The position numbers were made by a program, and so were the translations under genes. Under the pieces are notes generated by a model. It worked only from the letters and a program-made list of their open reading frames with translations. It did no database searches and was not told the DNA's origin. 64,000 nt of DNA from contig JPHH03000051.1 of assembly GCA_000750105.3 (NCBI GenBank), positions 1-64,000 on the forward strand. Direction: 5' to 3'. This document shows, piece by piece, positions 31,165 through 42,365 of the stretch (positions are counted from its first letter, which is position 1; every line of letters starts with the position of its first letter). The stretch is from Tolypocladium sp. Sup5 PDA-1. Taxonomy: Eukaryota > Ascomycota > Sordariomycetes > Hypocreales > Ophiocordycipitaceae.

Positions 31165-32722
31165 CTAATGACCGTTCTGAGCCACAACCTGTCTACGTTC
31201 CTTCAAAGTCTGTTCCACGTGGGCATGCATGTCATAGCTGAAGAGAATTAGCTTTGTACGGGGCTGTAGAGAGCAAGCAACACGTACAGATTCATTTCTT
31301 GAATTGTCAACTTGCCTTCCTCGTTCGATACAGAGTAGACCGCCGTGTCCGTATTGCTTGAGAACCCTGCAAGACATTAGATCTGTGATAGGCTGGCAAA
31401 TGTGTCCCTTGTGTGCCTACCGATGCGTTCGTTGATATTCTCTCGTGCCCGAGCTGAAGCTGCCTGCACTTTCGTGGCTCTTGGCTTCCGAACTTGCTCA
31501 AACACCTCAAGGGCTTCCCGAACATCGCCATTGAAGTTCTTTTTGCTGAACACAAGTCCCAAAGCAGCAGCGTCCTCAATTGCCTGGCAGGCACCCTGGC
31601 TCTGGTCGGGCATCATCTGTAACGGTCAGTTTGAGTGTCAGCTTAGAGATGGGTCTAGGAATGTGCCCTACCGGGTGAGCTGCATCGCCCATAATGCAAG
31701 CTAGACCCTTCTGCCAATGAGAGTAGGGCTCGTGCAGCCACAGTCGCCATGGGCGCACCTCGTATCCGATGCCGAGGTGCTCAAAAACCTGGCGATCGAG
31801 GTCAGGATATGGTGCCAGTAGCTCCTTAACCGTGGACGTTTGGTCCCACGTCTGGTTAGTGAAATCTCCAGCTTCTCGGGGGAAGAAGCAGTAGTATGAC
31901 AGCAGACGGCCGCCGTTGCAAGGTGAGAGGACGATCTTATAGTGGGTGTGATAACCACCCCAGTATTCAAGGGCGCTATTCTGGGAATAGTCGACCAATC
32001 CCAGCTTCACGGCCTTCTCGGTATCAACGTTGGCATGTAGGCAGGTGCAGGACGCAGGCGTCCGAATTGGCTTGATGCCCATGACTTGGCGAATAGTGGA
32101 GCCAATGCCATCGGCCCCGATGATAACGTCATGCTTGACCCGTTTCCCGCTCGTGAAGAGAATCTCTCCCTTTTCCAGGTCGATCTCTTGGGCCTAAGGT
32201 GGGCCACCAGTCAGCACAGGGTTCCTTTGACCAGATACAAACGGCCATTACCTTGTGATTGACCATGAGCTTGGCTGGAATGCCCTCCCCGTGGTTACCG
32301 ATCGCACTGTCCTTGAGCATGCTGTGCATGTACTGCCGGTGGAACATGTTGTAATCCTGATAAATGAGCATTAGCGTAACTATTACGAGGAGCATTTTAT
32401 GTTGACATACGTAGCCCCATCGCTCTTTGTAGTCTGCGAGGTCGTAGACGCTCACCGGCTCGCCAGTCTTCCAGTCGCGACTAATGAGGTTCTTCAGGAG
32501 GACAGGGTCGCCAAGCTTGATATTCACGCCCCATTCCTCGAGCCACTTGGTGCCATTAGCGGCGCAAGAAATGGAGGCGCCGACTTCACCAACAAAGTCA
32601 GCTCGCTCATAGATGGTGACACTGTGGCCCTGTCGTCGCAAAGCAATGGCGCATGCTTGGCCGCCTATGCCACCTCCGATGACCGCAATGTCAAGCTGTT
32701 TCCAGCCGTTTCCGGATGCCAT
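31165..32722 (-). CDS. FAD-dependent monooxygenase, salicylate hydroxylase-like
   Basis: Six exons (32722-32411, 32356-32252, 32193-31672, 31616-31421, 31366-31288, 31237-31165) join to an exact frame of 429 codons. The N-terminal FAD fold shows VIGGGIGGQACAIALRRQG. WGYDYNMFHRQYMH spans the first junction. A DG-type motif follows in VIIGADGIGS. GDAAHP, which contacts the FAD, sits at the end of exon 3, followed by QGACQAIEDAAALG. Length and motif order match fungal salicylate 1-monooxygenase-like enzymes of class A, which hydroxylate (often decarboxylating) an aromatic acid using NAD(P)H and oxygen. There is no signal peptide, so it is cytosolic. It is divergent from the SDR gene across 616 bp. 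The true substrate cannot be told; many relatives serve in secondary metabolism. Confidence 0.88.
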
Positions 32723-33338
32723 GTTTCGATGTTATGGAGGGGATGTTTCGATTCAATTGCCTGATGTTGGGCTTCAAGGCAGTGGATGATTCCAGCGAGT
32801 AGCGGACATTCGCAGGTGGTGATGACTTTTAACCTTGTCGCAATGTCCCGTCGATATCTTTTAGATATGACGAACTTGCCTGAATCATGGGACTGGGAAT
32901 GCGCTAATATGATCTATTGAGATGTGGGGAACGTTGTTGAATCGGCACCTTCCCAATGTTTCCCCGGTCGTTCCAAGGGATGCTGTTGTGGACATGCTAG
33001 AAACTGACCTCGCGGCAATCCCACTTCAAGTGGGCATCATTTGTCACGCTTCCGAAGAATTCTGGGCCGGAGTGAATGGCGGTTCAGTCGACGACTGATT
33101 CTGGCGGTTCCGACACTCCGGCATTCCGGCGCGCAGGAACCGAGTGTTGCAAGACTGTTACTGTTCCAGGGCAGGTGTATTAGCGTGCCCAACGCTACCC
33201 AAAGAAAAGAGCAGCCCCTCAACGGATGTGTGCCGACGGACGTGAAGGTGCAAACGGGCTCGACCTTATCGAAGAAAAAACCACTTACTCTACCTTTGAT
33301 TGTTTTACGACAATAAACTCGCTTGCTGAAATTCAACT
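32723..33338. promoter_or_regulatory. shared divergent promoter region
   Basis: These 616 bases separate the start codons of the FAD monooxygenase (minus) and the SDR (plus), and therefore must hold both promoters. GC-rich inverted CGG/CCG-type triplets such as CCGGTCG and TTCCGGC occur, as expected for Zn2Cys6 regulators, but no site is firmly identified. Confidence 0.6.
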
Positions 33339-34196
33339 ATGGCGACATTCGCCAATGTTCGAGGTCTATTCGACCTCGGGGGCCGCAACTATGTTGTGAC
33401 AGGAGGCGCCCAAGGCATTGGCTTTGCAATCGTACACGCGATAGCTCAAATGGGCGGCAATGTCGTGGCCTTGGACGTCAAGGAGAAGCCGGGCGAGGGT
33501 TTGGCTACCCTGTCAAAGCAATTCGGCGTCAAGGCCGAGTACATCCAGGCCGATGTTACGAATGAAGAAAGCCTGACCGAGGCTTTCATCAAGGCATTGG
33601 AAATACTGGGAAGCATTCACGGCTGCGTAACCTGTGCAGGCATTGCCTTGGAAAAGCCATTCGAGGCAACTGGTTGGCAGGAAGCTCGCAAGATTCAGGA
33701 CGTCAATGTCAGTTCCCTGCCTCCGTGTATCTACATGAGCCCGCACTGACTCACGCCGCAGGTGATTGGGACTTACTTTACGACCCAGCTGGCAGCCGCG
33801 CAAATGAAAAAGCAAGGCACAGGAGGAAGCATTGTTCTAGTCGCCTCAATCACGGCGCATACTGTTCTTCCACATCACCGCATGTCAGCCTACAGTGCCT
33901 CCAAAGGCGCGGTGAAAATGTTGTCGGAGTGTTTAGCGATCGAGCTTGCTCCTCATGGAATCCGCACCAACACTATATCCCCTGGGTTCATTGACACCGA
34001 GATGACTCAAGAGGTGCGGAGAGCGATCCCAGCCATGGCGGAGATCATGGAGAAGACGCCCCCGCTGCAGCGCATTGGAACTCGGGATGATCTGCTTGGC
34101 GCAGTGGTTTATCTTCTTAGTGATGCTTCGAGCTATACCACGGCTGCAGATATTGCTATTACTGGTGGCCTTCATGTGGGAAGAATTGCTACCTAA
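33339..34196 (+). CDS. short-chain dehydrogenase/reductase
   Basis: Two exons (33339-33707 and 33762-34196, intron GTCAGT..CGCAG) encode 267 residues, normal for a classical SDR. The cofactor motif is TGGAQGIG near residue 22. An Asp after the second beta strand (VVALDVKE) favours NAD(H). CAG replaces the usual NNAG near residue 107. The catalytic pair is YSASK, preceded by a Ser in VASITAH. SPGFIDTEM follows, and the C-terminal dimer strand contains AADIAITGG. The enzyme would oxidise an alcohol or reduce a ketone in the cytosol. It sits between two flavin monooxygenases and could process a hydroxylated product. The exact substrate is unknown. Confidence 0.93.
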
Positions 34197-34535
34197 GATG
34201 GGTTCAAGTCTTTTCTAAAGCAGACAGCGGCGAAGTTGATAAATACGTACCGACCTGGGTATCTGTATGCCAGGCCACATGACAATATCGTACCTACAAT
34301 TAAATTTCGCTGTAGCCCATCTATCATAACTGTTATTGGCAACGCCTGTAAATCCAGGCATGGCCATTGGATAAGACTATTTGTCCCATAATACCTGACG
34401 TTACGTACCTCATGACCCATACTTGTCAATACTAATGAGGTATGCAACGACGACGCGGATCGAATGCTCCAGAAAACAAAAACCACCAGAACCGTGGCAA
34501 GTCTAATTGAAATTATGGCTCTGAGGAAAACAATG

Positions 34536-36290
34536 CTAAGCCCCATTTGCAGCATCTGCATTGGCTTGCAGCTCCACCCATTCCTTCACCAGGCCCTTGT
34601 AGTCCTTTGGCTTGTAGGGCTCAGTCAGCTCTGCAACCTGAGTTGCCTTTCGATGGGTTTTCAGCCCAAGATCGTTAATAAGAAGATCCACGTACGGCAA
34701 TGCATCAAAGGCAAAATCGGGGAGGCTCGACCCGTATCCGCAAGGGTACCTCCACTTGCCAAACTGAGTATGGCACACTACCTCTTTAATAACCTCATCA
34801 TCATTCTTAGCCATCCTTTTCAACCTGCCGTCAAAGAAAGCTGAGATCCATAGTGCCTGAACTGTAGCAAACATGGCAGTGCTGACAGTTGAAACCATGC
34901 CGGCAAATGCAGTGTTCCGATCGAAGACCATGGACGCCGGCACAATGAACCGGTAGTTTCGAAGCGGCTCCCCTTTCTTGCGATCAAACCTCAGCACAGG
35001 TTGGGACTTGAGGATGGGGAATCTGTCAAGGATCTCCTTGTCTGCATCCTTGCTAAGCCTCTCGATGTCCGCTGCCGGTATTCCAAGACCCATAGACTTT
35101 CCCACGTTCTGGAAGTTGATGGTTGACTCCTTCTTCCATCCAGTAGCGCACATGAGCACGTCCGTGGTAAGAACCTCTCCGTTGCTGAGAGTGACTGAGT
35201 TCACATGCAATTTGCTAATGTCGGCAATGTGTACTCGGATCTTTCCACTCCTCACCAAGTCAAACAGATTGGTGGAGAAGTTGTGGATGCCCACGCCGCT
35301 TCCTGTCCATAGTGCCGAGTTCCATGGCTTCAGCTTGAACACCTCTGGGTGCTCATCATAGCCATGTTCTTCAATCACATCGGCAGTCAGCTTGTTCCAG
35401 TAGTTGTCAACAAGCAGCCTGCCAAGACCCGTTCCGTGAAGGAAGCTCCGAGCAACGGAAAAGCCGTCCTCCTCTCCCCAAGGGCAAGGACTGAACCATG
35501 TCAAGCACCTTGTGTGCAACAATTCCTCCATCATCCTCTTGAAGGGAGTCACGTAGGGTGGACAGATCCAAACAGGACCCTGGCCAGTGGGCCGTATAAC
35601 CAAGTCGACCTGGGCACCTTGCTCCGCGAATGCATAGGCGCAATCATATGCGGATTTGCCTCCACCAACAATAGTGGCTTTCTTGGACGTCTTGACGATG
35701 TCGGCATTGCTGCAAAAGTCCTTGGCATGGAAGAACGGCGGCTCAAAGTCCTCCTGACCCGAATAAGTTGGAAGGTTTGGTTGGGATGTCAAGCCAGTGG
35801 CTAGAATGAGTTTCTTCGTTTCGATCGTTTGATTGCCGGCCTCTGATGAAACTGCCAGCAACCATCCGCCAGTCGCAGACGGTCGGACTTCATCAACTTT
35901 TGTACTTAGCCGTGTTCGCTCAAACACCCCAAACTTTTTGGCGAAATCTGTGAGATACCGGTGCAGAGTGGCAGCTGGAATGTGCTCCCCATATCTGATG
36001 CCGTAGCTTTCGTCCATTGGAAAGTCTGGATACTCATAGGAGCCACACATGTTGTTTGACTTCAGCCCCGGATAAAGCCGGTCCTTGGACCAGGTGCCGC
36101 CGAGACTGCTTGCCGCCTCAATAACCAGAAGCTTCTCATTTGGATGTAGCTCCAGATATGTTTTGGCTGCTGCAAGACCGAACCAACCTGCGGTTTGATT
36201 TGTGTCAGCTCCACTGTCCCGTCAAGCTTCTAGAGGGGAGAAGGGGGCAGTACCGGCTCCAACGACAACAATATCGTATAACTCGCTCAT
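34536..36290 (-). CDS. flavin-containing monooxygenase (FMO-like)
   Basis: Two exons (36290-36254 and 36187-34536) join across a 66-bp intron to 562 residues. The first exon gives MSELYDIVVVGAGWFGLAAA, completed in exon 2, with the FAD-binding GxGxxG. LGGTWSKDRLYPGL follows, then the FMO-type region YSGQEDFEPPFFHAKDF. The second Rossmann motif, ATIVGGGKSAYD, is for NADPH. LMCATGW lies near residue 365. The enzyme would add oxygen to nitrogen, sulphur or a carbonyl carbon of a small molecule. A hydrophobic stretch with FATVQALWISAFF near the C-terminus may lie at a membrane. It converges on the SDR gene, the stops being 339 bp apart. FMO and Baeyer-Villiger activities cannot be separated here. 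Confidence 0.92.
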
Positions 36291-37789
36291 TGTGCTGTCC
36301 TCGTAGAAGCCGATAAACGCGTTGGTATATTAATGATTTGATTGAAGAATAGTGATGTTTAGGAGTCCTCGCGTTGACTAGTAATGCACGTTTACGAGAG
36401 CTTTTATGAGGAGTTGCGGCGGAATATTCTGTAGCACTCTGGCAAATAGTCATATTGGCTCAATGGTTTCGCCTCTGGCGTTAACAAGTCGTGTAAGTTC
36501 ATTGGATTACGAGTACCTTCGGAACTAGTGTGACGGAATGAAGTAAGCACGACGGTGAGGGGACTTCCGATTTCTCACCAGGTCCGGCGGAACGTCTTCC
36601 GATGTTCCCCCGAATACTTCAGCCACCGTTACTTTGAGCCATTTTTGACCGATTTTATCTTCGCCGAACCCGAGGACTGTGCCATTGCTTCGCGTTAAGA
36701 GACGTTCAGCGCAACCGTCTGCATTGGCACTCCATCCGGTGATATAGAGCCTGTAACTTTAGCACTCGGACACTGCTTTATATTACACGGCTCAGTGCTA
36801 TGTCAGTAGCGAGCAACGATATGCAACATCAGTGCGGGCAAGGGCTTACGACAAAGGTGGTTGATGGCAAAGATCCCGTAGAGCAGTAAACAATGACGGG
36901 TCAAGCAAGGCAATGTCAAACTCGTTTCCGGCAAAGTTACTCGACCACTGCGTCGTCAGATCACATGTAAACGAGGCCAGGCCACCAAACTGCTGGTCTG
37001 AGCCATCGTCCAGCGAGCTCATGTCGGTGGTTCCCGTCCCCTGCGCAGAGAACATCTGCTCCTATGATGCCGCGGCGTTTCTGGGTTGGCCATCCAGTGT
37101 GAAACTGCTCGTGTTGCCGAGCGTTGTCGCAGGGTCTATCGGATGAGACGGAAAGGAGGACGGCTGCCGGGTGTTACAAACGCGGCCATTATGGAAGCAG
37201 CTTCCGCGGCGGCAACGTGTTCATATGGGCTGTGTGACTTCACGCTGAAGGTGTCTCCGGTCCGTCGCGGCCGGTGGGAGCGAGCCATATGATTTGGAGT
37301 GGCGCAAGAGCGTGTCTCTTTCCAATCGCAGTGAGATAATGCTATACGTCCTCTAAAAGGAGTGACATACTGTCTTGTGCATGATGCATACCCTCTTGCA
37401 TATTTGGCACTAATAGGGCTTCCCCCCGGTGTGAGGTCGGATATGGCGGGCCAGGCGCTTGACCTTGCTAAAGGACCGCGAGAAAATGGTGCAGACTCGC
37501 TCGTCCTTGGTTGTCTCGCGTTATTGCTGCATCCCTCTGCGATGTATGAATGTTAACGATGGATGTGCAGATGGACCCGCGACTGGTGACGCAGTTGCAC
37601 GGGATAATGTTCACATTCCCTGAACTCTAGCAATTGCCGTAACTCCGCGTTGGTGTTCAGGTTGAAGTTTACTCGCATCCAGGACGGCAAATTTGGGATC
37701 TATGTCTCCATGTGCTTGCCAATTAACCCAATTAAGCCAACCTCCTTCCCTCACATCCACTGCTCCATTGCAAAGGCCATTACTCTGAG
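36291..37789. other. intergenic region, possible relics only
   Basis: It contains the FMO promoter and no intact gene. The minus-strand frame 36846-37055 (69 residues, Asp/Ser/Phe-rich, with NEFDIALLDPSLF) resembles the acidic C-terminus of a transcription factor but has no DNA-binding part. The segment nearest 37789 may continue the decayed helicase. Confidence 0.4.
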
Positions 37790-38400
37790 TGCGAAACCAC
37801 ATTTCGACCCTTGCGTATTCCTCCAATCCACACATGCCATACTACGAGCGTGATAGCGGGACGTTGATAGTCTCCGGTAAAAGTGCTGAGAAAGCAACCC
37901 CCATTCTGGGGGTTGCTTCGGACGAGGGATATCACGATGACCTTGGCTTTCTCGCTTTGAAAGCTGTCCACCGTTACCACTCTGATTCTGGGAAGATTTA
38001 CTTTAGTGACCGGCGCCCTCGGCGGCGGAGTTGCCTCGAGGCTATCGGCCTCGAGCGCCTCAAGTTCTTCGAGGTCACGGTCATTAACGCAAATCTCGAA
38101 CATGGTCTCCATCTTGCGGCGTAGTCGAAGAAGCTATCACATATATGGCGTGGTGACTGCAGCATTTCCTTGGGAGCACCTCCCTTACCGGACAAGGTGG
38201 GAGACTAAAGCAACCGTCATCTTAATCTCGAAGCCGTTCGTGCTCAGGGGGTCATTGCTCGCAGCTGCGACCTGGAGCTGTTCGTGGTGGAACCGAAATA
38301 GGCGCTGTTTCATGCCCACTATTCTAGGATATTCTATAATCTTCTCAGCGTCGTTAAACGTAGATATGTGCTCTTCGTATCGAGCTCGCCGCTACCCAGG
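37790..38400 (-). pseudogene. NFX1-type superfamily 1 helicase, C-terminal relic
   Basis: One minus-strand reading frame gives EEHISTFNDAEKIIEYPRI, then FRFHHEQLQV, DPLSTNGFEIKMTVALVSHL, and after a stop TPYM, then METMFEI. It ends with RVVTVDSFQSEKAKVIVISL followed by VRSN. The last block is the motif V/VI region (VDSFQGxExxxVIxSLVRSN) of UPF1/ZNFX1-like RNA helicases. At least three in-frame stops break it (after HLVR and after TPYM), Gln-Gly of the consensus is Gln-Ser, and the frame is lost after the conserved Arg. Intact fungal relatives exceed 1000 residues, so this is a small dead fragment. Confidence 0.75.
37892..37918. repeat. 12-bp perfect hairpin
   Basis: The arms AAGCAACCCCCA and TGGGGGTTGCTT flank a 3-base loop, giving a perfect inverted repeat. 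It lies inside the helicase relic just after the VRSN-encoding stretch. It could be a chance palindrome, a terminator-like structure or a footprint. Confidence 0.85.
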
Positions 38401-38748
38401 GAGTACTCGACGAAGATCATAGCGATCTTGACATCAAACAGTCTGACTCTATATTTGAGTCTCGAGAGCTTCAGAGAGCATCTAATCCAGCTATAAGCCG
38501 AAAGTCAATGACTCGACTTCGGCTAGGCATGAAACAAACTGGCTGGCTTGGATGTAAATAGTTTATCTCAATTAGATAGTAATATCTTCCCCGTTCAAGT
38601 GGGGTTTACCGTTTATGACCATACAGGGCGGCCCAGGTGGAAACTCCCATCGACCTTCGACACTCAATAAAAAAAGAATAAGTCCCACCCACCGCATTAA
38701 TACTAATCTAGACCCCCAAGAAGTGCCAAAAAGCAGCTTCAGGATGCT

Positions 38749-40152
38749 TTAAATTTCGTCACATAAGCCCAAATCTCCAAGAAGTTCGCTCGCCAAGACG
38801 TCGATCCCTCCAGCTTTCTCGTCCTCAATGCCAAAAGCAATAAAAATCTCATCATCCAAGAAACCGCTGTAGCGCCTCTCCCGACTCTTCCAATTCATCG
38901 AAGTAACATAGAACATGTCCGACGTGTTGCTCTCTGGGTGCCTTTCGCGGCCGTGAATCCAAAGTGGTCTTCTGGACATAGCATGGATCCGGAATGGCTC
39001 CCGTTGTTGGAAAACCATGATATACGGTTCATAGACACCATGGAAGTTGTAGTACGTCTTGTGCTGATAAATGGTAAAAAGAAAGGTGTTGTCCTCGTTG
39101 GGAGTGCACCCCTGGCCTGCACTTCGGCACATTGTGACCTTCAAGGAGTTGGTTGCTTGATGTATCGACTCCAGCTCCGGCGCAACCTGGGGCATATACT
39201 TCAACATGCATCGTTTGTCCGAGGCAGCGACAAGGGGGCCTAGGTCCGGTCCAACTGAGCCATCTGAGCGGACCTGGGCAAAGACGCGCTTTGGCCGAAT
39301 ATCATGATGAGCATACATCCGCCCTTGACCATCCCAAAACAGAAACCAGTTTTTTTCGATCTTGCTCCAGGAGTTGGGCCGTTGAAGCTCGGTGGCAATG
39401 GGAAAGTCACCAAGCAAGGAACTGTCGCTGTTCCAACCAGCTAGAGCCGGAAAGCCTTGGATAAATTGGCCAAAGCAGGTAAACATTGAGTTAGACCCAA
39501 ATACAATGTATGGCTGTTCGGGTCCGAAGAAGACGCGGGCATCATGAGGCCCAACATTCAGGTTAAAATAGGACAAGTCCCCCTCGCACTTGCCTCCAGC
39601 AGTTGTGGCTATGGGCAACGCGGCTGGGAGACCTTGGCAGCGCAGGGTGCCATCCCAAATAATGGCCTCGCAGACAAGCTCTTTGAACTCGGAAGATGCC
39701 TCCTCATTCTTTCGCTGTGCCACGATAATCCAGGTGTTGGCCAAGCTCGGATGGGGTAAAATGTTGGGATTCATGACCTTGGTCCCACCGAAGTCGATGC
39801 TGACGAACTTCCTGTCCTGCGTGGACGACGAGAAGACCTCTTGATGAAGTTGAGAATTTCCGGGAAACAACACTTCCAGGTTCTTACTCATGTCATCTTG
39901 AGGCAGCGATGCATCTCCATGTAGCTCATGCGAAGGGTTCTCTTCGCCATGATCGACATTTTTAGGAGCACCGTGGGAATCCGTGCTCTGGTCCGACCCG
40001 TTTTGTGGCCAGTCCAATCCGTCGGAGCTGGCAGCGTGCGAGATCCATTCGCGGCCTGAGGGACCATGCTCGAAGTAAACTGAAACGATATAAAGTACGA
40101 GCAATATTAGCCCAACAAAGAGCGTCAATCGCTGGATGTCTCTCATGAGCAT
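38749..40152 (-). CDS. unrecognised type II membrane protein, probable Golgi lumenal enzyme
   Basis: The frame gives 467 residues from the ATG at 40152; the open frame extends 117 codons farther up to 40503, but that part looks like leader sequence. I chose 40152 because it places a membrane anchor (LTLFVGLILLVLYIVSVYF, residues about 9-27) right after a short basic tail. A Ser/Asp-rich stem follows, then a compact lumenal domain from about residue 115 to the end. Repeated short patterns with Trp, Tyr and paired cysteines, and the C-terminal SGFLDDEIFIAFGIED, suggest a beta-propeller like GH130/GT108-type beta-mannosyl enzymes. This is only a structural guess. The neighbours are an acyltransferase and a GT32 enzyme, which supports a role in glycan building. 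No family is claimed with certainty. Confidence 0.7.
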   Translation of the reverse strand: MLMRDIQRLTLFVGLILLVLYIVSVYFEHGPSGREWISHAASSDGLDWPQNGSDQSTDSHGAPKNVDHGEENPSHELHGDASLPQDDMSKNLEVLFPGNSQLHQEVFSSSTQDRKFVSIDFGGTKVMNPNILPHPSLANTWIIVAQRKNEEASSEFKELVCEAIIWDGTLRCQGLPAALPIATTAGGKCEGDLSYFNLNVGPHDARVFFGPEQPYIVFGSNSMFTCFGQFIQGFPALAGWNSDSSLLGDFPIATELQRPNSWSKIEKNWFLFWDGQGRMYAHHDIRPKRVFAQVRSDGSVGPDLGPLVAASDKRCMLKYMPQVAPELESIHQATNSLKVTMCRSAGQGCTPNEDNTFLFTIYQHKTYYNFHGVYEPYIMVFQQREPFRIHAMSRRPLWIHGRERHPESNTSDMFYVTSMNWKSRERRYSGFLDDEIFIAFGIEDEKAGGIDVLASELLGDLGLCDEI

Positions 40153-40847
40153 CTTGAAACTCCTCGCGATGGTGACGAGCTCATAGGAGCCACGACTTGT
40201 CGCGGGATTGTGCAGGGACAACAGGCCTCTGGTGCGCAATTGAGAGTGTGAGCTTCTACCATTGCCGATGGGGTTCGTTCGCCATCGAGAAGTCCTGCAG
40301 AAGCGAGATGCTACGGAGTTAGGTAAACGAGCCAAGGTCGCCTCGATTCGGCAATCAATCGAGGAAGGGGGAGTGGGTTGGGGTGGGTTCCAGTCAGCCA
40401 CCGTGGAGACTTTGGGGGTTCGTTTGACATGTGCATCGCAGGTGGGTGCTAGGGATTTCAGGATCCACGTGGATGCATGGTGGCTTACTCGTAACGTCTC
40501 CACCAGAGGCTCGACTCAGTCTGTACGTACGCAAGGTGCCTTCGTCATTGATCTGCACGGGGTTCCTTGGTGAGTGGTTTTCAATCAAAGGGAACATGAT
40601 GGGTTGGGGTCCCCGGGCATCCAAGGCACAGACCAGTGCATAATGATCGCTCTGACGAACAAAATTGGCCGATAAATTCCGTAGGCGCGGCAAAATGGGT
40701 GTCGTAGGTTCTGCACATACGAGGGGCATGTGCACACATAGGTAGGTAGTTGTATACAATGAATAAGGTACCAAGGAAGGGACAGGCTACAAGGGACGAA
40801 CGCCGCAAAATCCTGTCAGTGACTTGCATCTATGGACACTCTCAATG

Positions 40848-42365
40848 CTAAGCTTTGGTGCGCTTGGTTGGCGCTTTTGGTAGTGTCTTTCTGTACAGCC
40901 ATCCTGTGAACCTGACGCTTGGTATGTCGATGGCTCTGGTCACAAAATCTGCCAGGCAGAGCGTGGCCGGCAGTAAGATAAGATGCGGGAGGAGAAAAGA
41001 AATCTCGAGCCCGATTGGTCCTGCTTGAGGCAGCATCAACCTGTCGGCCCAGTGTGGAATGTGTTCCATCTGCTCCTTACCCTTCAAGCCAACGGCCATG
41101 TACAGCCTGTCTCCCACCGTCCACAGCAGTGGGCCGTGAACCAGGTACAGCGCGTACGAAACACGCCCTAGATACCGACAGACCCTCGTCTCGAAGAATC
41201 TCTTCAGCCAGCTGATGTGTGAGACCGACGCAACCAGGAAAACCGCCGCCCAAAACAGGTAGAACCACTTGTAGTCGAAGACAGCCTGCGGCTTGAGATA
41301 CGAGAGGTAGTACCAGCCGCGGTTTCTGGCGAGTTGCTCCAGATCACGGTTTTCGCTCGGCACTCCGCCCAGGTATATGCTCAAGGCTAGCAGGTGGTAG
41401 TAGATAAGAGTCTTGTACGGCTTGAGCTGTGCAAGGAAACGAGGCAGGTGATCTGTCTTTGCCAGCAGATCCAGGTGGCTTAGTAGCATGCCTGCTGTGA
41501 ACATGGCGCAGTACCAGCCATCTGCAACGTAAAGAAAATAGCCGATGATGACCAACTGGTACCAAAGGCGAATGCTCAGAGTGCAGCGCGACAAGGCCAA
41601 GAGAGAGGCGAAAATGACCATGGAACCCCTCAGCTCTACTGGGATAGACCAAACATGATAGCTGTAGCTGAGCCATGGGTCGCCACCCTCCTTGTATAAG
41701 AAGCTGAAGTTTTTGAACTCGGCGTATAGAGTCCACATCTCGTCTTTCCAGGTGCTCTTCGGCGTCGCTCCATCCACCCAGATGCCAAAAATATGCCAAG
41801 TTGTTGCGTATAGGAAGATCGTGACCGCGAGCGGCAAAAAGAGTCGCAACCAGCGTCTGAAGAATGCTGACGCAAGATGATCGCCTAGTCCAACAATGTC
41901 ATTTTTTTCGATCAGATAGAGTGGCTTGATAGAGAGGACGTAGCCCGACAGCACGAAGAACGTTGACACCGCGTAGTGACCGCCGGAAAAGAATGTTCGA
42001 ACTCCAGGAAAGGCGACCAGGTGAAACTTCCCCTCATACCCGAAGCTGTTCTCGAAAATACTGTTCTGGTCCAGTCTGTTCATGTTATGAACCCATAGCT
42101 CATGGTGATGCCAATAGACGAGAAGCGCTGCAAAACCTCGCAGCCCGTCAAGGTACGCCGTCGGGTGTAGGATTTTGGGTCGGTGCCGTAATTGCGGCCA
42201 TATCCACGACTTGATACGGCAAATTATTCGCTTGTGTTCCCGGACAGTCGCAGCAGGTTTCCAGGAAGCTTGCCAAAGTTCCTGGCTTGCAGCTTTCGAT
42301 TCAAAGTTGAGTTTGGCTTGCTCCCAGGTGTCGCTGTCGAGAATACCAGATGCAGTGGAGACCAT
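40848..42365 (-). CDS. acyltransferase-3 family membrane protein
   Basis: This single-exon gene encodes 505 residues. Near residue 70 it has the signature YLDGLRGFAALLVYWHHH, whose His is the catalytic base of acyltransferase-3 proteins. FFSGGHYAVSTFFVLSGYVL follows. About ten hydrophobic segments span the rest, including FYLFWAAVFLVASVSHISW and LYLVHGPLLW near the C-terminus. Such proteins move acetyl or other acyl groups onto sugars or other small acceptors across a membrane. Here it lies between a probable glycan enzyme and, divergently, a GT32 glycosyltransferase. O-acetylation of a glycan is therefore a reasonable inference, but not shown. There is no attached SGNH domain. Confidence 0.92.
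   Translation of the reverse strand: MVSTASGILDSDTWEQAKLNFESKAASQELWQASWKPAATVREHKRIICRIKSWIWPQLRHRPKILHPTAYLDGLRGFAALLVYWHHHELWVHNMNRLDQNSIFENSFGYEGKFHLVAFPGVRTFFSGGHYAVSTFFVLSGYVLSIKPLYLIEKNDIVGLGDHLASAFFRRWLRLFLPLAVTIFLYATTWHIFGIWVDGATPKSTWKDEMWTLYAEFKNFSFLYKEGGDPWLSYSYHVWSIPVELRGSMVIFASLLALSRCTLSIRLWYQLVIIGYFLYVADGWYCAMFTAGMLLSHLDLLAKTDHLPRFLAQLKPYKTLIYYHLLALSIYLGGVPSENRDLEQLARNRGWYYLSYLKPQAVFDYKWFYLFWAAVFLVASVSHISWLKRFFETRVCRYLGRVSYALYLVHGPLLWTVGDRLYMAVGLKGKEQMEHIPHWADRLMLPQAGPIGLEISFLLPHLILLPATLCLADFVTRAIDIPSVRFTGWLYRKTLPKAPTKRTKA

Noticed and set aside
36846..37055. Possible C-terminus of a transcription factor on the minus strand
   Set aside because: Only an acidic, low-information tail; no Zn2Cys6 or other DNA-binding part found upstream.
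40153..40503. Upstream extension of the type II membrane protein to an earlier ATG
   Set aside because: The extra 117 residues look like non-coding leader (Arg/Ser/Thr-rich, no domain) and would bury the membrane anchor.
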